A stretch of DNA of 64,000 bases from Thalassia testudinum. Taxonomy: Eukaryota > Streptophyta > Magnoliopsida > Alismatales > Hydrocharitaceae. Of this stretch, positions 1-10,480 are shown piece after piece. The stretch covers positions 7,006,001 to 7,070,000 of the forward strand of contig JAZHRO010000022.1 of the NCBI GenBank assembly GCA_037157565.1, given 5' to 3'. A program made the position numbers and the translations under genes. The notes under the pieces were generated by a model. The model made no database searches. It saw nothing but the letters and a program-made list of their open reading frames with translations, and was not told where the DNA came from. Each line of letters begins with the position of its first letter. Within the stretch, counting starts at the first letter, position 1.

Positions 1-1
1 A

Positions 2-1138
2 TCCTCTGATTACACTGCCTTTAGGTCATCACCACCTTTTGAACAATCCAAAATGACCTATTATCAGGAAGGGTATAACGAATCTCAATTCGTTAATTCC
101 CCTGCATTGATCCCAAACCCGCCCAACCCTGAACCAACTCATTTGGTTCAGGGTAACCAGGTTTAAGAAAAGGTGCTAGCTAACTTGAGGAATATCACAC
201 AAACTTTAGAAGTTCAGCCAACACCTTCCATTGAAAGATTGGAGCCCTTGATTCAGATGATTGATGATTTGAATATGTATTTGTTGGATTGGCTCCAGGA
301 TGTTAAGGATAAGAACCTAGGTGAGTTTCTACTTGGGAAGTTAGCGAAATTGAGGATGAGATTTGTGGTTGCTTTGATTCAATCGTGGGATGATTCCCAG
401 GATGAACCCTCTTTAGGAGAGCCAATTTCAGAACCCACTCAGGCACCTGTTGGGGGGAACACGTGTTACGAGGCTGACCAGATTGAATTAGAGCAACCAA
501 TTAAGGATGATCTGATTTCTTCACCTGAGATCCCTGAGCCGGGGTACGAGGAAACGTATGTCTCCATGGATCAGAAAGTGACAGATGATTTTGAGACATA
601 CATTAATACGGATCTTGATTTCTTTGATTCTGATGGTGAAGATTCAAGTTGCGAAGTCTTATGCGAGTTTACAGAACACGATTTTTGTGAGACGATTGGG
701 CCTGAGGAATCTGAAAGATCATTAGATAGCCCAATAACTGAGGAAACTGATTTTATTAGGGCTCACATTATGGATCCAGAATCGCATTTTCTGGAGGATT
801 CAATCAAATGCCCTGATTGTCATTTACACCCCATTGAGCTTATCGATGATTCTGTTTCTGAGATAATTAGACCTAAGTCATTTCTAGTTTAGCCACATCA
901 TTTAGACTTGGAAATTTCAGATGGGGTGCAAGAGGTCCTGGAATTTAACATTCTGAATGAGGATAGAAGCTGGGAAGTTCTGATTTGGGAAGCTAAACCC
1001 GAAGGAAGTAGAAGACTATGTCTATGGGTTCCATTTCATCTGAAACCATCAAACCAAAACCCTTATGACATTTGTTCTGAGGATATTCAACCCAAGCACA
1101 CATTCATTGATTATCCGCTTGAATTCTATGTAACTTGA
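2..1138 (+). pseudogene. Acidic ORF of the non-autonomous element, copy 1 (unknown function)
   Basis: I do not recognise this protein. One reading frame is open across the region apart from two stops, at 164-166 (TAA, where copy 2 has an Arg codon) and 890-892 (TAG). The first part is rich in Tyr, Pro and Asn. The middle has a hydrophobic helix-like stretch (MIDDLNMYLLDWLQDVKDK, near 258-316). The rest is strongly acidic and contains a CPDCHLHPIEL motif (CxxC, near 811-843) and a Trp-containing segment (RSWEVLIWEA, near 965-994). The same frame and order recur in the copy at 26126-27510, so it was once a coding sequence shared by the family. It sits where gag-pol lies in related elements. No catalytic or zinc-knuckle motif of Gag or Pol is seen. 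It could be a highly diverged Gag-like or captured protein. Confidence 0.55.
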
Positions 1139-2712
1139 CTTTTTGGTCTTGGGTTGTATCCTCATAAATCGCAGGCTTGACCCTGCTTGCATACTGATTT
1201 TAGGTTTTGGGTAATTTTTATCCAGAACCTGAGATATTCTCGATTATGGGGTATGGGTCTACACCATAATCTGATCCACATTTGTGGACATCTATTGACA
1301 GGTCAGAGGTTTCTTCTGTTTATTCTGATTTTGACTTGCACATGTGAATTCTTTATTTCTCTTCTTTGTATAGTGTGCCTAGCTGAAGGTACTAAATTCA
1401 GCACATATATAGTTCTTTTTAGTTTCTATCTCGGAACGGACCTGACATTCATGCAATTCAGGTGCTTTCTACGCTATTCCACTCTGTTTTATGTCTTTTT
1501 AATACAATGAGGACATTGCATTGGATAGGCATGGGGGGTGGATATTCATATCAGAATTTATTCGTCTGCTCCATAGATTTGTTTTATTTTCTTTTATTAA
1601 AAAAAAATGGAATTAGGAAAGAGAACTTAGGTTTAAGAAAATTTTCAATCTTAGGAAATACTACATTATGATTTGAACATAAAGACCCTTCAGGTCTTCA
1701 GACTTAATCAGCCCGTGTATCCATTAAAATGTGGATTTATTTTTTGAGTCCTCGCCAACTTGAATTCTATTTTAATTGGAGTAAATAAGTTTGGGTGATA
1801 AGTACACGACTTATCAACCCGCCCTCTGATTTGAGGGAACTTTGAGTTTTTAGCATCTACACACTTTTTTTGCATTGACTCATTGTTCGGTGATTTTAAC
1901 GGAAATTGGGTAGCTAATGAACCTTCTAGGGTGATATGGTTGGCAAGTTATCGTGGGTAACAACCCATAGGTAGGTTGTCCAGAGCCCAGTCATTGGACC
2001 TTTCTCTTTTTGCTGCTTTTAGGTAAATCTTAGACCAGGGAAGCCACCTACTTAAAAATAAAAAAAAAGAGAAAAAAAGGAGAAAATAAAAAAATAAATA
2101 AACCACACTTAGCCGCACGAGTATGGCTGGCAAGTTGTCGGTGGTAACAGCTCAACGACCGGTTGTCCAGAACCTAGCTCAATAAATGCACTGAAAATTC
2201 CCAAAACACTTAGGAAGAAGCAGAGAAGTAGAATAAACTGGGGAGATATATACTGGATTCACCCTTGTGTTGACTCCGTAAAAAAATAAAAGTAGGGAGA
2301 AAGCAACCGGTTGTAAAGATACACCTTTAGGCAGAATTCTTTTTTTTTAGGTCACTTAGTGGCGTAGAAATCCGAAGTTCGTTTTAACTACCTGTCAACG
2401 AGTCTATCACATTCACAATAAGATGCTTAGAACTTAGGGTTCTCATCAAATCTTGGGTGAGTTAAATGGCTGTAGAAAGCCACTCTTAAACCCTAAAACT
2501 TGAAAATCCAAAAAAATTAGAAAAGAGGAAAAAAGAGAAAAAGAAAATTTTCTTTGAATAAGGCGAGGGCTTGAGGCAGTCTGCATTTTGGCAGATACTT
2601 GGGCACTATTGTGTCTTTGAAAGTTTAGATCCTAAGTACACATTTTCTTAGTGATTGAAAATAACTCAAGCCCAAATAATCCAACCTGATTCTTTCATAA
2701 ATAGCATATAGT
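1139..2712 (+). other. 3' untranslated region of copy 1
   Basis: Non-coding, with no open frame of interest. It contains a second polypurine-like motif (1505-1541) and a duplicated motif of about 57 bases (1935-1989 and 2122-2181) separated by an A/G-rich tract (about 2050-2100). The same layout is found in copy 2 (24450-25800) and in the pol-bearing element at 61568-62900, which shows a common origin for the three 3' regions. Confidence 0.7.
1505..1541 (+). other. Internal polypurine-like motif, copy 1
   Basis: The segment contains CAATGAGGACATTGCATT followed by GATAGGCATGGGGGGTGG. The second half nearly repeats the true polypurine tract at 2737-2749 (GGCATGAGGGTA). Equivalent motifs occur at 25622-25658, 42432-42470, 59975-60010 and 62747-62785. 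A role as a central plus-strand primer is an inference. Confidence 0.5.
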
Positions 2713-2749
2713 TTTTGCTAGGGACTAGCAAAAGATAGGCATGAGGGTA
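2713..2749 (+). promoter_or_regulatory. Hairpin plus polypurine tract, copy 1
   Basis: TTTTGCTAG-GGA-CTAGCAAAA (2713-2733) is a perfect inverted repeat with 9-bp arms and a 3-base loop. It is followed by the polypurine tract GGCATGAGGGTA, which touches the LTR start (TGATGTAAAC, 2750). The tract is the expected primer site for plus-strand DNA synthesis. The hairpin is conserved at the equivalent place in other elements here. Confidence 0.7.
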
Positions 2750-3688
2750 TGATGTAAACATGTTTACACTACTTAAGATGTCTATTTATGCATGTTCTTA
2801 AGCATAGGATTGCATTGCATGCTATAAATATTGCATAACATGCATCATCTTGCATTTAGAGTAGTTTGAATAAAATGGAGGTTAATTGTCTCCTTTTATG
2901 TTCATGGACAGGGCAAACTTTTTATCGAGGCCTTGGATCGAAGATCCAATCATACAGATGTGATTAGGGCGACGATTGGAGTTCAACGACTCTAAGATTG
3001 CCCTAATCAGGCATCTGTAGCACTAGATAGAGATCGGGGAATCCTAAACGATCAAGGACCAAGATGGTGTCAATCCGCACTTCAAACGACAAATCCAACT
3101 GCACAGATGGATTCGGATCGACGATCGCAGCCTAACGACGCAAAAATCGACTCAATTCGACAACCGTGGCACCATCTACATCATCCAGAAGATGGACGGC
3201 TCAGATGGTGCCACGTGGTGCCATCCCAGTTGTCCAATTGGCCCTCAGGATCGTCGCTGCCTCTCCAAAGAAAATCCGACGTGCGATTTGGACCGTTGGA
3301 TCTTGATCCAAGGATCATGAGCACGCGTTGCTAAAATCATCTCCGCGACCAACTCTCCTCCACAGCGCAGCAGGCGAGCGCCTTATCGCGTGGTGTTGGC
3401 GCACGTTTGAAACGCGAGAAGCGGGCGAGTGGTGCGGGCGAGCGGGTGCGATTGACCGCTCGATCGCGATCGAACGGTTGCGCGCGCCCAATCTGCCCCA
3501 CGCGCTATTACACGCCCGCACGTGACGTAGATTCGCACGCGGGCGGGCGCGCAAAGGAGGCTTGCGTAGCGCGATCTAAGCTGTCTGATCTCGCGATTGG
3601 ATGGCTAAGAACGGCTGGACGTGTACGCGTGTTACACGCGCGAGCAAGAGAGCGGGCGTGTGCACGTTGCCTACTACGCCCACGTTCA

Positions 3689-3724
3689 GACCTTTAGCGA
3701 CGGTTTTATCCGTCACTAAAGGTC
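3689..3724 (+). repeat. Palindrome in LTR of copy 1
   Basis: The arms GACCTTTAGCGACGG and CCGTCACTAAAGGTC flank the loop TTTTAT. The 15-bp arms have one mismatch. The same palindrome is kept in the copy 2 LTRs at 23461-23496 and 29442-29477. Confidence 0.8.
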
Positions 3725-3778
3725 CTGAATTAATGTTTTAAGAGTTGTAATAACCAAATTGCCCCTACTCCTTGCAAC

Positions 3779-3785
3779 TATAAAA
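3779..3785 (+). promoter_or_regulatory. LTR TATA box, copy 1
   Basis: TATAAAA in the context ACTATAAAAGGAGACC, about 1030 bases into the LTR and just before a C/T-rich leader, as expected for the U3/R promoter. The same context is present in both LTRs of copy 2. Confidence 0.6.
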
Positions 3786-4472
3786 GGAGACCCCCTCCAC
3801 ACAAAATTCTCATCCCATCCTTCTCTTCTCTCTCTCTCCAAAGCTCAAGAGAAGCTTGTCCCACACCTGGGATGCTTCTCGCAAGATAAAGTCAATTTTT
3901 CATCCCCCTTTCGGAAGTGGATCCCGCGACGACGACGACGTGCTGCCCTGTTCCCATTCTTCCTGCTTCGTTCTCCTTCGTCCTGCTCCGACCTCCTTAG
4001 TCCAAGCATCATCCCATCCGGCTCGTCCTCCAAGCGATCGTCGAGGAGGATATCTCTCTCCCCATTCTTTTTACTACTTTCTAGAATATATTTACTGCTT
4101 TCTAGAGTAGATTTACTACTTTCTAGTGTAATCATTTTCCTGCTTTCTAGTCATAATATTTAGTGTAATGAACAATCCTTTCGATAATGAATTCCATGTG
4201 CATTCTATATCTCTTTTGATTTTTGTTTGTATTATTGTCTCTCTCTCTTTTATTTAGTGTAAATAGATAAATAGTTCTAATCAATTAATTTACTTCGTGA
4301 TAAATAAATCAAACATGAATTTTTTAAATCAAATGTCCGCCTCCCTGTGTTCGACTCGGGATTTCTATTCTGGTATAAATTTTATTTGTTAAACATGAGT
4401 TCTTTGCTTTTATACTACGACGACAGGTTTTCAAAACCAAACACGTTAATGTAACAACTCGTATGTTCAACA

Positions 4473-5365
4473 GTTAGTGACAGACTTAATCAAAGACAGC
4501 CATGGTGGTTCGAATAGTGCACTGAAGAGGCTACAACCAGTGTAGCCTTCCCCTTTTTGGCGGTCTGTTACGCTTGCAGTTAGTAGTAATTGGCATCTAC
4601 TGCAATCTAGACTTGGAGTGGCTGTGATTTCAGTCTGTGGAATGAGCATTGGTCAGGTTTGGGGATTCTGAAAGATGCATACCAGAGGGCATATGTTGCT
4701 GCTACAGATAAGGAGGCCAATGTCAGCAGTTTGTGGTTTGCTGCAGAGGGGTGCTGGAGGCTGGAAGGTCTTGAGCAATGCAGAGCTGTCACTCGATTAT
4801 GGGAGGATAGGCAGAACTCGTTGGATGCACTGCAGCAGAATGCAACTCAGGCAGAATGTGGCTGATACTTATGGCTGGAATGGGGTCTTCTCAGTGCAGC
4901 AGGCCTATGAGAAGATCATCTGTTCAAACACTAAGATGGAGTGTGATCCAATTGACAGGAAAATATGGTATTGAAAATCCCCTTGAAGGTTCAAATTTTC
5001 TTGTGGCTTTCCAGGCGGGAAGGCTTGATCACTAGTGATCTTAGACACAGAAGAATGGGGACTACTTTGAATGCCTGTCATCTCTATGGGTTACACACTG
5101 ACAGTGCATCACATATTTTTTCCTCTTACCTGGTCATAGACAAGCTTTGGAGGAAGATTTGTCTGGAACCTCTACCTACATGGGACTCCCTTTGGCAGAG
5201 GTTCGACACTCCTGGACGGCCATACAGGTGTATGGCTGCCACCTTATGGTGTGTGTGGAGGGTGTGAAATGGAAAGTTGTTTCAGGAGAGATCGGTTGAA
5301 TGTGAAAAAATTACAAATGAGTGCTAGTCCCTCATACACAGTTGGGGATCTATTTTGTAATGTTT
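4473..5365 (+). pseudogene. LINE (L1-type) ORF2 C-terminal fragment, zf-RVT region
   Basis: Three overlapping frames together show the C-terminal part of a plant L1-type ORF2. Seen are a Trp-rich segment before zf-RVT (WNEHWSG, near 4635, then an AYVAATDKEA segment), then GWNGVFSVQQAY (near 4871-4906), then KIPLKVQIFLWLSRREGL with a downstream His/Cys remnant (near 4970-5110), and WCVWR at the end (near 5250). In this family the region follows the reverse transcriptase and is thought to bind nucleic acid. Frameshifts lie near 4860 and 4967 and a stop near 5266, so it is dead. The reverse transcriptase and endonuclease domains are absent, a typical 5' truncation, or removed on the left by the LTR element at 4472. 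No poly(A) tail is visible. Confidence 0.7.
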
Positions 5366-7719
5366 TGTTTGTTTTGAAATATACTACTGATGAGTGGCTA
5401 CTCATCATGGCTAAAAGGTCGAAATTAAGCTAGACACTAAGCAAAACAATATCAAATTAACATATAAAAAGGGTTAAGTGTGGGAATTAAAGAAAAGACC
5501 TAAAACTTTTAATGTGTGTTAAAACCTCCTAATTAGGTCACAAAAATGAGATATTCTGAAAACTAAAGAACAAATGATGATCCATGCATCAATTGAACGC
5601 ATAAACAAGTTTGAAAAGACAAATCAGAAGTAAAATCAATGTCTTAAATGTTCAATTAAGCACATGTAAAAATTTGAAAGCAATTGGACATCATTTAGGC
5701 TTAGAAATAAATAGATTACAATTAGGTCCTTCATGCATTACATTTCTACCCTTCAAAACTCCTTCTTGGACCTTTTTGCAAGCCGCAGGGACCCTTCTGT
5801 ATGACTGCAAGGCCCTTCTAGTTATAGTTCTTTTCACTTTTGGACTTGCACGCTATTCTTCTACCCCTTTGTTCAAGGGTCTTCCTGAAATTTTTCCCTC
5901 ATTTCAGAGAGAAGCCTGTGTTCTTCACGCGCATTGTAGCACGCGAAGAACACAGCCATTCTCGACCGTCCATCGCACTTTTGATCTCGATCTGCGGCTG
6001 GAATCAAATGGAACCTTCGCGTGATTCGGTGCGTGCATTCACCTCTCTTCCCAGATCTCATCTGACGGTCAGATCTCTCTCTTGACTCGCCGCGCGCTCT
6101 ACCCATCTCATCCTCACCGCCGGCTTAATTTTGATTAACCTCACCCTTGCAGTGATTCCAATCACTGAGCTGCTACTTAAGCACCTCAGAGGTGTCGTGC
6201 GCAAGGGATCGCTCCCTCCTACATCTCTTAGCGATCAGTTCGTCCACTCCAGTCTCTCCTCCTCATCTAGACCCTGATTTCACATCCACCGGCTGTGGAA
6301 TCATCGCCTGCTCTCGACCCTCCTCGTCGCTAAGGACCTCGTAGCACCTGAGGACGACCCTGGAGTCTCACTAGCAGACTCTTCCCTCCGCTGGAGTCAC
6401 CCTCCTCCTTTCTTCCTCCTTAGCCGCCGGCTAAGGACCCATAGGTCCCATTCTTCCTTTTAGTTTAGGTTTTTAATTCTGCACAAGTAGTGTTAGATTT
6501 AGTTTGCAGTAGTTTAGAATAGATTTAGTTTTAATTGTTAGTGTTTAATGTTAGCTGTAGTTAGATTAGTCTTAGGAGTAGAATTAGTATTAGATCCCCT
6601 CCCTCACCTCCTCTGATTAGTCCAGATCAGAGGGGAAGAATCATCTGTTCATTGTTCAATTTATCTCCCTCTTCATGTTTTGTTTTTCCATCATCCAAAT
6701 TCTGATTCTTGTTTTCCTTTTAACGACGAATTTTTCATCAATCACCCACACATCCTGACCCAATTTCAGATCTGATGGTGCACTGCCTCAGATCTGAAAG
6801 TGGAGTCACAAGCACCATTTGGGGCTTCTCACTCACTCCATTTGTTTCACAAAAGCCCCTCTGTTTTAAATGGATTGCCTCAGTTTGTCAGAGCACTTTT
6901 GATTTGGATTTTAAAGGATTTTTACTCTCTGAAATGTTTTGACAGATCTGACAAATTGAAGGGATTTTTGGTTTTCATTGTGGGCAAGGACTCTGAGAAG
7001 TTCTCTGGTGACAGAGAACAACTCAGAAGAGCCTTTCATGAATCTGTTTCTACCTTGATCTGAATGCATTCGCAAGCTTTTATAAATTCCTTTAATGCAT
7101 TCTTAGTCTGTTTTGCCATTTCAGAACTGTCATACACCACCTGTTTTGATGATTATTTTTGTCTGGTGATTTCCTAACCTAAGGAGTTCTCCATACTCCT
7201 TAAGGTTGCAAGAAACTGGGATTGTATGCTTTTTGGTTTTAATTGATTGAGTTAAGTTCTCCTTCATGCTGTCTATAGCATTAGGAAGAGCTAACTCAAT
7301 GCCATTTGTTGTTTTGATCAGAAATGATGCTTTTGATAAGGACTTTTCCTTGTTGGGTATTTGAACTGAATTCTTATGTGATTTTCGTGAGATTTAAACC
7401 CTTATCAGATTTGGATTTCAACTCTTTAATGTTTAGTTTGTTTTGAATTTTATCTTACTCCCAGTTACACAGCAACATGCTGCATCTAGCAGCTACATTC
7501 CCCTCTTCTCTAAACTCCCTTCTTCTCTAAATTTTCCTCTCATCTGTTGAATACATCCCTCTCTTCAAGTGGACTAACTGCAGCAGTAGTTAGCCCATTT
7601 GACAGTGGCTTAAGCCACTGCTGATGCTAAACAAAACACCCTGAACAGCACACCTTCTCATCCCTCTCCATCTTCTCTGACAGTAGCTTAGCTGCTGTTT
7701 AAATTGAAATCAAAACTTA
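5366..7719. other. Unassigned stretch
   Basis: No supported gene. The part at 5850-6470 is C/T-rich, contains a hairpin (5916-5955) and could be an old LTR or a 5' leader. The part at 6790-7070 has a short open frame (87 codons) with no recognised motif. Perfect palindrome CAGTGGCTTAAGCCACTG lies at 7603-7620. No primer site, polypurine tract or duplicated LTR could be tied to this stretch. Confidence 0.4.
5916..5955. repeat. Hairpin with about 15-bp arms
   Basis: CTGTGTTCTTCACGCG (5916-5931) and CGCGAAGAACACAG (5942-5955) are inverted copies apart from a two-base bulge, with a loop of about 10 bases. They lie in a C/T-rich stretch of unknown identity. Confidence 0.6.
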
Positions 7720-8460
7720 ATTAACCCTTCTTCCCTCATTTCCTAACTTCCTACTAAAACCTAATTATACATACTTATTTTAAAACTATAATATACCTAT
7801 CCATAGTATTATAACTATAACATATAGCCTAATTATGTAAGTAAGATACATAGTTATACTGTAAATATGTATAAAACCTGTACATAAATCCATATACATA
7901 TGTAATCTATGTAAATATATGTATATATACTAAACTATTATGTATGTATCTACTTAATAATGTATATATATATATAAACAGATCCCTATTTACATATTTA
8001 ATAGCTAAATTATAGAGTAACTTAGCTAAATTAATAATTTAGAGCTATAATTAAATTAAATAAATCTATAAAATTAGGATAATATATATAGTAAGTAATT
8101 TAAGCTAATTAAAGTGTATTTATACCTAGTACAGCTTACTGTAACTTAGTTTTAATTATAAACTACATAGAATTACTATTTTAGCCTAAATAAAACATAA
8201 ATAAATTCGTAAAAATACAATAAAAATATGTATTAAATACTTAAGTATGTAAATTGAAACTGTTTAAGGTCAATTAGACCATTTACTAATTATTTTACAA
8301 GTAATTAACTATTTAATCACCTAAATCCACCTGTATAATCAGCATAGTTTAACGAATTTATTTGTATAGTAAATATATTTAAAATTCAAAATTAATAAAT
8401 CAACTATGTAGTACTATGTAAATATTTTATTTACCATATTTTATTTTATTTTATTTTAAT
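7720..8460. repeat. AT-rich, low-complexity block
   Basis: About 740 bases made largely of A and T with short TA runs (for example 7966-7976) and many near-repeats of ATGTAAATATATGTATA type. No open frame or boundary motif is visible. It ends abruptly at a GC-richer stretch at 8470. Confidence 0.6.
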
Positions 8461-9769
8461 AATTTATGGCCCCCAAATCGAGGACCAAAAACGTGCCCAG
8501 AAGCAGCTGCGGCTGACTTCCAGCGCACAATGTGGCGCTGGAATAGCGCCACATCGTGTGCTGCAAGTCAGACGCAGCGCCATATAAGTTAATTATGCTA
8601 TAGGTTAGGCAGTCGTCACGGCGCTGGGCGCCCGAAACGCGATCCTCTTATGCGACCCGATTAACCATTGAACTCTGGTCTGACTACTCTGTCTGATTTG
8701 CGATAAATGTGTGTTTGGGGCCAGGGGCCCGAGCGTGCGAGCATGTGGCGTTGGGCTGAGGCCTTGCGCTGATATGAAAACGTAATTAAGCCACCTAATC
8801 TGAGATTAGGGTGCGCTTAGTAGAGGTCTGATCCCACCCTAAGGGTGCTGTGTATCCCTTGGAAAGCGTGCCCGCAAACTAAGCACGTTTTAAACTAATG
8901 ACATTAGCCTAACCCCCTCCCCACCGCAGCCTCTGAAGTATCTTAAGACAGAAGAGTTAACACAGAAGAAAAGAACAGACGAGTTAAGTTAACACAAAGA
9001 GAAGAAAAAGAGAGAACACAAGAGATAACAAGAACAGAAAGACTTACTGTACATATAGTAGTAGAATAAGTAATATACATACGTATAAGTAAATCTATAT
9101 AATTACTAACATAATAAAGTGACACTATAAACGTCGCTAAAGACCTCAGTTTTGCCTTTTAGGTTGTATATAGTGTTTTCTGAGATTTAGCGACGCTTAT
9201 ATCTGTCACTGAAACTGCTGTATATGTTACTATACATAATAGACTAATAAGTTAAGTTTCTACACCATTGCATTCTAATGTATTGTGTACTATTATGTTA
9301 GTACTAATAGGATAACTTGTAAATACATAGTTTAGAGTATAATAATCGATTGTTTGATGCTTGTTCATAGTTAGTATTTTTGCAAGTATTTCTTAGTAAT
9401 TAGGTAAATAAAACACACATTCATTCATTCTTTAATAAGATGTAAAGTTTCTTTTTGGAATTAGAGGATAATTTTGAGATCAAAGAGTGACCGAATTAAA
9501 TTCAATAAATTAGCTCCCAGTGAACGACCTGGAACAAAACCAGTAAAAATTAGATAAATAAGCAAATGATAATAATGGTTGTAATGACTGGTACTCACCC
9601 ATACTCACCACTATACGACATTCTTAATGTTATATTATACACCCTATACTACAACGACATGATCATAACAATAATCATTCATTGTCATGCAATCATTGTG
9701 TTATATACACAACCTTCATTACACATGAATGTAATCCGGATTGCTATCGTTTAATGATAGCTTTCCTCA
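8461..9769. other. Unassigned stretch with fold-backs
   Basis: No gene supported. It holds the fold-back at 8506-8578, an inverted repeat at 9132-9195 carrying the TTTAGCGACG motif, and a purine-rich tract (8950-9045). The right end is the abrupt left edge of the gag-protease fragment. Confidence 0.4.
8506..8578. repeat. Imperfect 34-bp fold-back
   Basis: Arm 8506-8539 and arm 8545-8578 are reverse complements with four mismatches by eye, separated by the 5-base loop GGAAT. Each arm contains TGACTT and TGTGGCGCT or its complement. Either strand could form a long hairpin. It could be a MIR-like locus, a miniature inverted-repeat element or a chance duplication. Confidence 0.75.
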
Positions 9770-10480
9770 CTATTTCAAAAAAAAAATAGCGGAAATTTGT
9801 TGATCCTGATTAATGAAGAATCCGCCTACAGTGGTCATGTAATCCTGTCTTAAGATATTAGTGTTGGATCGGATAGGATAGTCAGGATCAGGGGTGTTAG
9901 GAGTAGATGAACACCCATGACAACTAGATCCATGGGATGAAATGTGTATATCAGTAGTTTCAGTCTCGTGTGGATCACGATCAAAGACCCTTGATAGTGA
10001 GGATGAATGTGCCATTGGGTCGCTGCAAAGGAGCCCAATGTTTCCACAGAAAGCTAAATCTTCATCTTCACCATCCTCCTCGATTAAATCACAATCGAAG
10101 TTCTTTGATGCCCTAAAAATGTCCAGTCTAAGCTTTTCACTCCCTAGGGCAATCTCCATGCACCCTGATGCACAGTCGATGTTTGCGCGGGTGGTTGCCA
10201 AAAACGGGCGACCTAGAATAATCGGTGCATCAGGGAGATTAGGAGGAACCTCCATATCAAGAACAAAAAAGTCCTCTGGAAAGTAGAATCCTTGGACTTT
10301 TACGATCACATTCTCAACCACCCCCCTTTGTGTTTTTACAGATCGGTTAGCCAACTGTATGGTAACTAAGGTGGGCTTTAGCTCCCCAAATCAAAATTGA
10401 TCAAATACAGTAGTGGGAGTTAGGTTGATGGACAACCCCAAATCAAGAAGGGCCCTATCAAAAGGGAAATCCTACAAAAA
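9770..10480 (-). pseudogene. Retroviral-type aspartic protease, Athila-like, truncated
   Basis: The protease matures Gag-Pol. The stretch carries a DLG-type active-site region (near 10420-10440), then LANRSVKTQRGVVENVIVKV (from about 10350) and APIILGRPFLATTRANID (near 10220), the flap-to-C-terminal signature of this clade. A stop lies just before the LANRSV segment. After the protease the frame runs through an acidic stretch (EEDGEDED) and ends at a TGA/A-rich junction near 9770, with no reverse transcriptase beyond it. The DLG motif is followed by Leu-Ser in place of the usual Ala-Ser. Confidence 0.72.

Larger units (their letters stand above)
1..4472 (+). mobile_element. Non-autonomous LTR retrotransposon, copy 1 (3' part; 5' end outside window)
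   Basis: This is the right-hand part of the element whose complete copy lies at 22643-30417 on the other strand. It contains the end of an acidic ORF (to 1138), a long 3' untranslated region (1139-2712), a hairpin and polypurine tract (2713-2749) and the 3' LTR (2750-4472). The match to copy 2 runs collinearly from base 1 to the LTR end. No Gag, protease, RT or integrase motif is visible. The 5' LTR and left target-site duplication are outside the window, so its own integrity cannot be judged. It abuts LINE-derived sequence on the right, which suggests insertion into or next to a LINE. Confidence 0.85.
2750..4472 (+). repeat. 3' LTR of copy 1
   Basis: It runs from TGATGTAAAC to TTCAACA and is 1723 bp long, against 1770 and 1790 bp for the two LTRs of copy 2 to which it aligns. 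It contains a conserved U3 block (about 3060-3320), a CpG-rich block (about 3330-3690), a 36-base palindrome (3689-3724), a TATA box (3779-3785) and a pyrimidine-rich leader. The next base after 4472 enters LINE-derived sequence. Confidence 0.88.

Noticed and set aside
3315..3697. Arg/Ala-rich frames in copy 1 LTR
   Set aside because: They come from the CpG-rich U3 block, open in several frames on both strands and not conserved as protein in the other two LTRs.
9123..9175. Small CACTA transposon (CACTATA...TATAGTG)
   Set aside because: The ends match for only about 7 bases and there is no 3-bp target duplication.
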